64,000 nt of DNA from Bathymodiolus brooksi. Lineage: Eukaryota > Mollusca > Bivalvia > Mytilida > Modiolidae. Made by a program: the position numbers and the translations under genes. Within the stretch, counting starts at the first letter, position 1, and every line of letters begins with the position of its first letter. Shown in pieces: positions 58,040 to 64,000 of this stretch. The DNA lies in contig OY804585.1 in assembly GCA_963680875.1 (NCBI GenBank), forward strand, positions 42,143,414 through 42,207,413. Direction: 5' to 3'. The notes beneath the pieces are model-generated. The model was not told the origin of the DNA. It ran no database searches and was given only the letters and a program-made list of their open reading frames with translations.

Positions 58040-60682
58040 TATAGTATCTGTGATAGATAAACTAGATAATAGATAAACTTGTTGTATTATATAGTATCTG
58101 TGATAGATAAACTAGATAATAGATAAACTTGTTGTACTATATAGTATCTGTGATTGATAAACTAGATAATAGATAATCTTGTTGTATTATATAGTATCTG
58201 TGATAGATAAACTAGATAATAGACAAACTTGTTGTATTATTTAGTATCTGTGATAGATAAACCAGATAATAGATAAACTTGTTGTATTATATAGTATCTG
58301 TGATAGATAAACTAGATAATAGATAAACTTGTTGTATTATATAGTATCTGTGATAGCTAGACTAGATAATAGATAAACCTGTTATATTATATAGTATCTG
58401 TGATAGATAAACTAGATAATAGATAAACTTGTTGTATTATATATTATCTGTGATAGATAAACTAGATAATAGATAAACTTGTTATATTATATATTGTTGT
58501 ATTGTATAGTATCCGTGATAGGTAAACTAGATAATAGATAAACCTGTTGTATTATATAGTATCTGTGATAGATAAACTGAATAATAGATAAACTTGTTGT
58601 ATTATATAGTATCTGTGATAGATAAACTAGATAATAGATAAACTTGTTGTATTATATAGTATATGTGAGAGATAAACTAGATAATAGATAAACTTGTTGT
58701 ATTATATGGTATCTGTGATAGATAAACTAGATAATAGATAAACTTGTTGAATTATATAGTATCTGTGATAGATAAACTTGTTATATTATATATTGTTGTA
58801 TTGTATAGTATCTGTGATAGATAAACTAGATAATAGATAAATTTGTTGTATTATATAGTATCTGTGATAGATAAACTTGTTGTATTATATAGTATCTGTG
58901 ATAGATAAACTAGATAATAAATAAACTTGTTGTATTGTATAGTATCTGTGATAGATAAACTAGATAATAGATAAACTTGTTGTATTATATAGTATCTGTG
59001 ATAGATAAACTGAATAATAGATAAACTTTTGTATTATATAGTATCTGTGATAGATAAACTAGATAATAGATAAACTTGTTGTATTATATAGTATATGTGA
59101 GAGATAAACTAGATAATAGATAAACTTGTTGTATTATATGGTATCTGTGATAGATAAACTAGATAATAGATAAACTTGTTGAATTATATAGTATCTGTGA
59201 TAGATAAACTTGTTATATTATATATTGTTGTATTGTATAGTATCTGTGATAGATAAACTAGATAATAGATAAACTTGTTGTACTATATAGTATCTGTGAT
59301 AGATAAACTAGATAATAGATAAACTTGTTGTATTATATAGTATCTGTGATAGCTAGACTAGATAATAGATAAACCTGTTATATTATATAGTATCTGTGAT
59401 AGATAAACTAGATAATAGATAAACTTGTTGTATTATATATTATCTGTGATAGATAAACTAGATAATAGATAAACTTGTTATATTATATATTGTTGTATTG
59501 TATAGTATCCGTGATAGGTAAACTAGATAATAGATACACCTGTTGTATTATATAGTATCTGTGATAGATAAACTGAATAATAGATAAGCTTGTTGTATTA
59601 TATAGTATCTGTAATAGATAAACTAGATAATAGATAAACTTGTTGTATTATATAGTATATGTGAGAGATAAACTAGATAATAGATAAACTTCTTTTATTA
59701 TATGGTATCTGTGATAGATAAACTAGATAATAGATAAACTTGTTGAATTATATAGTATCTGTGATAGATAAACTTGTTATATTATATATTGTTGTATTGT
59801 ATAGTATCTGTGATAGATAAACTAGATAATAGATAAATTTGTCGTATTATATAGTATCTGTGATAGATAAACTTGTTGTATTATATAGTATCTGTGATAG
59901 ATAAACTAGATAATAAATAAACTTGTTGTATTGTATAGTATCTGTGATAGATAAACTAGATAATAGATAAACTTGTTGTATTATATAGTATCTGTGATAG
60001 ATAAACTGAATAATAGATAAACTTGTTGTATTATATAGTATCTGTGATAGATAACCTAGATAATAGATAAACTTGTTGTATTATATAGTATATGTGAGAG
60101 ATAAATTAGATAATAGATAAACTTATTGTATTATATGGTATCTGTGATAGATAAACTAGATAATAGATAAACTTGTTGAATTATATAGTATCTGTGATAG
60201 ATAAACTTGTTATATTATATATTGTTGTATTGTATAGTATCTGTGATAGATAAACTAGATAATAGATAAACTTGTTATATTGTATAGTATCTGTGATAGA
60301 TAAACTAGATAATAGATAAAGTTGTTGTATTGTATAGTATCTGTGATAGATAAACTAGATAATAGATAAACTTGCTGTATTATATAGTATCTGTGATAGA
60401 TAAACTAGATAATAGATAAAGTTGTTGTATTATTTAGTATTTGTGATAGATAACCTAGATAATAGATAAACTTGTTGTATCGTATAGTATCTGTGATAGA
60501 TAAACTAGATAATAGATAAAGTTGTTGTATTGTATAGTATCTGTGATAGATAAACTAGATAATAGATAAACTTGTTGTATTATATAGTATCTGTGAGAGA
60601 TCAACTAGATAATAGATAAACTTGTTGTATTATATATTATCTGTGATAGATAAACTAGATAATAGATAAACCTGCTGTATTA
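58040..60682 (+). repeat. Growing HOR, copy 2 (2,643 bp)
   Basis: Repeats all of copy 1 at offset 2,293, then adds about 350 bp (60333-60682) of unusual monomers before the next unit starts. Shared markers include AAACCAG (55969 with 58262), GATACACC (57243 with 59536) and GTCG (57548 with 59841). Confidence 0.87.
60333..60682 (+). repeat. 350-bp patch of divergent monomers
   Basis: Seven monomers present only in copy 2 of the growing HOR. Features include CTTGCTG, AAAGTTG joined to an ATTATTTAG tail, TAGTATTTG followed by GATAACCTAG, the CpG word TATCGTATAG near 60480, and GAGAGATCAAC near 60596. The combination of N-T type pieces with changes not seen elsewhere suggests import from another part of the array outside this window. 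Confidence 0.75.
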
Positions 60683-62814
60683 TATAGTATCTGTGATAGA
60701 TAAACTAGATAATAGATAAACTTGTTGTATTATATAGTATCTGTGATAGATAAACTAGATAATAGATAAACTTGTTGTACTATATAGTATCTGTGATTGA
60801 TAAACTAGATAATAGATAATCTTGTTGTATTATATAGTATCTGTGATAGATAAACTAGATAATAGACAAACTTGTTGTATTATTTAGTATCTGTGATAGA
60901 TAAACCAGATAATAGATAAACTTGTTGTATTATATAGTATCTGTGATAGATAAACTAGATAATAGATAAACTTGTTGTATTATATAGTATCTGTGATAGC
61001 TAGACTAGATAATAGATAAACCTGTTATATTATATAGTATCTGTGATAGATAAACTAGATAATAGATAAACTTGTTGTATTATATATTATCTGTGATAGA
61101 TAAACTAGATAATAGATAAACTTGTTATATTATATATTGTTGTATTGTATAGTATCCGTGATAGGTAAACTAGATAATAGATAAACCTGTTGTATTATAT
61201 AGTATCTGTGATAGATAAACTGAATAATAGATAAACTTGTTGTATTATATAGTATCTGTGATAGATAAACTAGATAATAGATAAACTTGTTGTATTATAT
61301 AGTATATGTGAGAGATAAACTAGATAATAGATAAACTTGTTGTATTATATGGTATCTGTGATAGATAAACTAGATAATAGATAAACTTGTTGAATTATAT
61401 AGTATCTGTGATAGATAAACTTGTTATATTATATATTGTTGTATTGTATAGTATCTGTGATAGATAAACTAGATAATAGATAAATTTGTTGTATTATATA
61501 GTATCTGTGATAGATAAACTTGTTGTATTATATAGTATCTGTGATAGATAAACTAGATAATAAATAAACTTGTTGTATTGTATAGTATCTGTGATAGATA
61601 AACTAGATAATAGATAAACTTGTTGTATTATATAGTATCTGTGATAGATAAACTGAATAATAGATAAACTTTTGTATTATATAGTATCTGTGATAGATAA
61701 ACTAGATAATAGATAAACTTGTTGTATTATATAGTATATGTGAGAGATAAACTAGATAATAGATAAACTTGTTGTATTATATGGTATCTGTGATAGATAA
61801 ACTAGATAATAGATAAACTTGTTGAATTATATAGTATCTGTGATAGATAAACTTGTTATATTATATATTGTTGTATTGTATAGTATCTGTGATAGATAAA
61901 CTAGATAATAGATAAACTTGTTGTACTATATAGTATCTGTGATAGATAAACTAGATAATAGATAAACTTGTTGTATTATATAGTATCTGTGATAGCTAGA
62001 CTAGATAATAGATAAACCTGTTATATTATATAGTATCTGTGATAGATAAACTAGATAATAGATAAACTTGTTGTATTATATATTATCTGTGATAGATAAA
62101 CTAGATAATAGATAAACTTGTTATATTATATATTGTTGTATTGTATAGTATCCGTGATAGGTAAACTAGATAATAGATACACCTGTTGTATTATATAGTA
62201 TCTGTGATAGATAAACTGAATAATAGATAAGCTTGTTGTATTATATAGTATCTGTAATAGATAAACTAGATAATAGATAAACTTGTTGTATTATATAGTA
62301 TATGTGAGAGATAAACTAGATAATAGATAAACTTCTTTTATTATATGGTATCTGTGATAGATAAACTAGATAATAGATAAATTTGTCGTATTATATAGTA
62401 TCTGTGATAGATAAACTTGTTGTATTATATAGTATCTGTGATAGATAAACTAGATAATAAATAAACTTGTTGTATTGTATAGTATCTGTGATAGATAAAC
62501 TAGATAATAGATAAACTTGTTGTATTATATAGTATCTGTGATAGATAAACTGAATAATAGATAAACTTGTTGTATTATATAGTATCTGTGATAGATAACC
62601 TAGATAATAGATAAACTTGTTGTATTATATAGTATATGTGAGAGATAAATTAGATAATAGATAAACTTATTGTATTATATGGTATCTGTGATAGATAAAC
62701 TAGATAATAGATAAACTTGTTGAATTATATAGTATCTGTGATAGATAAACTTGTTATATTATATATTGTTGTATTGTATAGTATCTGTGATAGATAAACT
62801 AGATAATAGATAAA
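60683..62814 (+). repeat. Growing HOR, copy 3 (2,132 bp, shortened)
   Basis: Matches copy 2 at offset 2,643 (AAACCAG 60905, GATACACC 62179, TATGG 62344). A 99-bp deletion near 62379 then drops the offset to 2,544 (GTCG 59841 with 62385). The match ends at 62814, where GATAAATTTG and three TAGCATCTG (type N) monomers follow, at about 62829, 62879 and 62979. Confidence 0.86.
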
Positions 62815-64000
62815 TTTGTTGTATTGTATAGCATCTGTGATAGATAAACTAGATAATAGATAAACTTGTTGTATTGTATAGCATCTGTGATAGATAAACT
62901 AGATAATAGATAAACTTGTTGTATTATATAGTATCTGTGATAGATAAACTAGATAATAGATAAACTTGTTGTATTGTATAGCATCTGTGATAGATAAACT
63001 AGATAATAGATAAACTTGTTGTATTATATAGTATCTGTGATAGATAAACTAGATAATAGATAAACTTGTTATATTATATAGTATATGTGATAGATAAACT
63101 AGATAATAGATAAAGTTGTTGTATTGTATAGTATCTGTGATAGATAAACTAGATAATAAATAAACCTGCTGTATTATATAGTATCTGTGATAGATAAACT
63201 AGATAATAGATAAACTTGTTGTATTATATAGTATCTGTGATAGATAAACTAGATAATAGATAAACTTGTTGTACTATATAGTATCTGTGATAGATAAACT
63301 AGATAATAGATAATCTTGTTGTATTATATAGTATCTGTGATAGATAAACTAGATAATAGACAAACTTGTTGTATTATTTAGTATCTGTGACAGATAAACT
63401 AGATAATAGATAAACTTGTTGCATTATATAGTATCTGTGATAGATAAACTAGATAATAGATAAACTTGTTGTACTATATAGTATCTGTGATAGATAAACT
63501 ATATAATAGATAAACTTGTTGTATTATATAGTATCTGTGATAGCTAGACTAGATAATAGATAAACCTGTTATATTATATAGTATCTGTGATAGATAAACT
63601 AGATAATAGATAAACTTGTTGTATTATATATTATCTGTGATAGATAAACTAGATAATAGATAAATTTGTTATATTATATATTGTTGTATTGTATAGTATC
63701 CGTGATAGGTAAACTAGATAATAGATAAACCTGTTGTATTATATAGTATCTGTGATAGATAAACTGAATAATAGATAAACTTGTTGTATTATATAGTATC
63801 TGTGATAGATAAACTAGATAATAGATAAACTTGTTGTATTATATAGTATATGTGAGAGATAAACTAGATAATAGATAAACTTGTTGTATTATATGGTATC
63901 TGTGATAGATAAACTAGATAATAGATAAACTTGTTGAATTATATAGTATCTGTGATAGATAAACTTGTTATATTATATATTGTTGTATTGTATAGTATCT
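62815..64000 (+). repeat. Right end of window: N-T block then LM-A-B-C-E-FG-H
   Basis: After a local run of type N monomers comes a complete N-T block. Its Q-R junction reads TGATAGAT rather than TGATTGAT, so it does not belong to the preceding HOR series. Private changes are GTGACAGAT near 63388, GTTGCATTATA near 63419 and ACTATATAAT near 63500. The block leads into LM-A-B-C-E-FG-H. The last complete monomer is the 49-bp H at 63944-63992. Confidence 0.8.

Larger units (their letters stand above)
1..64000 (+). repeat. AT-rich 50-bp satellite array filling the window
   Basis: The whole window is head-to-tail copies of a 50-bp monomer and its length variants (34, 49, 51 and 65 bp), all in one orientation, with no unique DNA between them. 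The consensus holds 20 A, 19 T, 8 G and 3 C, so it is about 22% G+C with a strong G-over-C excess on this strand. The array starts inside a monomer (bases 1-7 are a tail) and ends inside one (from 63993), so its true length is unknown. Each monomer carries eight stop triplets in the three forward frames. On the reverse strand a stop falls every 25 bases with rotating frame, so each frame closes about every 75 bases in regular stretches. I did not recognise the satellite as a named family. A eukaryotic heterochromatic satellite is the best reading. Confidence 0.97.

Noticed and set aside
1..64000. Protein-coding genes or tandem-repeat proteins
   Set aside because: The monomer length is not a multiple of three, the forward strand has eight stop triplets per monomer covering all frames, and reverse-strand stops fall every 25 bases with rotating frame. 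Any open stretch is short and tracks monomer type only.
1..64000. CRISPR array (regular short repeats)
   Set aside because: There are no unique spacers: the whole period is repeated. There are no cas genes or leader.
1..64000. Simple GATA microsatellite (Bkm-like)
   Set aside because: GATA cores are dense, but they sit at irregular spacing inside a 50-bp unit rather than as continuous (GATA)n.
1..64000. Centromere identity by CENP-B box
   Set aside because: I see no match to the CENP-B box; the monomer is too G+C-poor and lacks its CG-containing core. A centromeric location stays possible but is unsupported.
1..64000. Telomeric repeats
   Set aside because: No TTAGGG, TTTAGGG or TTAGG runs on either strand.
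1..64000. Transposon insertions, tRNA or rRNA genes inside the array
   Set aside because: No break in the monomer succession was found anywhere; every stretch examined reads as a known monomer type or a point variant.
1..64000. Promoters from the many TATATA words
   Set aside because: They are part of the repeated T/G-rich half and occur in every monomer, with no other promoter context.
1..64000. Phased nucleosome array (3 x 50 = 150 bp)
   Set aside because: The 34-, 49- and 65-bp monomers disturb the register every few hundred bases, and no nucleosome-scale period is visible in the HOR structure.

Overview
The whole 64-kb window is one uninterrupted tandem satellite array. I see no genes, RNA genes, transposons or unique sequence, and the array runs off both ends of the window. 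The basic monomer is 50 bp, about 22% G+C, and every copy is in the same orientation; roughly 1,280 monomers fit in the window. The sequence cannot name the species. An array this long, with layered higher-order repeats (HORs), points to a eukaryotic nuclear chromosome (pericentromeric, centromeric, subtelomeric or sex-chromosome heterochromatin); that placement is inference.

Monomer design: if base 1 is the T of TAGTATCTG, the monomer has a GATA-rich half (bases 3-37) and a T/G-rich 15-base half (base 38 to base 2 of the next monomer). An 11-base direct repeat (ATAGATAAACT at bases 12 and 28) lies inside it. Losing one 16-base period gives a 34-bp form. Doubling the 15-base half gives a 65-bp form. 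Both together give a 49-bp form. About 18 named monomer types recur in fixed order: LM, A, B, C, D, E, FG, H, I, J, K and the later set N, O, P, Q, R, S, T (each described in the features).

Layout. (1) 1 to about 11.8 kb: cassettes built only from types A-M, with periods of several hundred bp, many private substitutions and older-looking duplications (for example 1853-3378 with 6196-7721). A patch of consensus-like monomers with private changes lies at about 8.86-9.6 kb. (2) About 11.8-23 kb: the N-T block appears; 2.1-2.5 kb duplications, including a 2,226-bp offset pair. (3) 23.6-33.5 kb: a nearly identical 4,736-bp tandem duplication. (4) 33.3-42.3 kb: three tandem copies of a 2,990/3,006-bp HOR. 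(5) 40.1-51.9 kb: a 5,913-bp tandem duplication that overlaps the third copy of that HOR. (6) 52.3-53.9 kb: a copy of 32.2-33.8 kb displaced by 20,112 bp. (7) 54.3-62.8 kb: successive HOR copies of 1,446, 2,293 and 2,643 bp, then a copy with a 99-bp deletion.

How it works together: the pattern is what repeated unequal exchange or replication-based amplification produces, with multi-kb blocks copied recently enough that rare substitutions sit at constant offsets. The monomer carries four WGATAR sites, so the array is a very dense field of potential GATA-factor sites (about 5,000 by estimate). That density and the nested HOR history are the most interesting properties. No coding function is supported: the + strand has eight stop triplets per monomer in all three frames.
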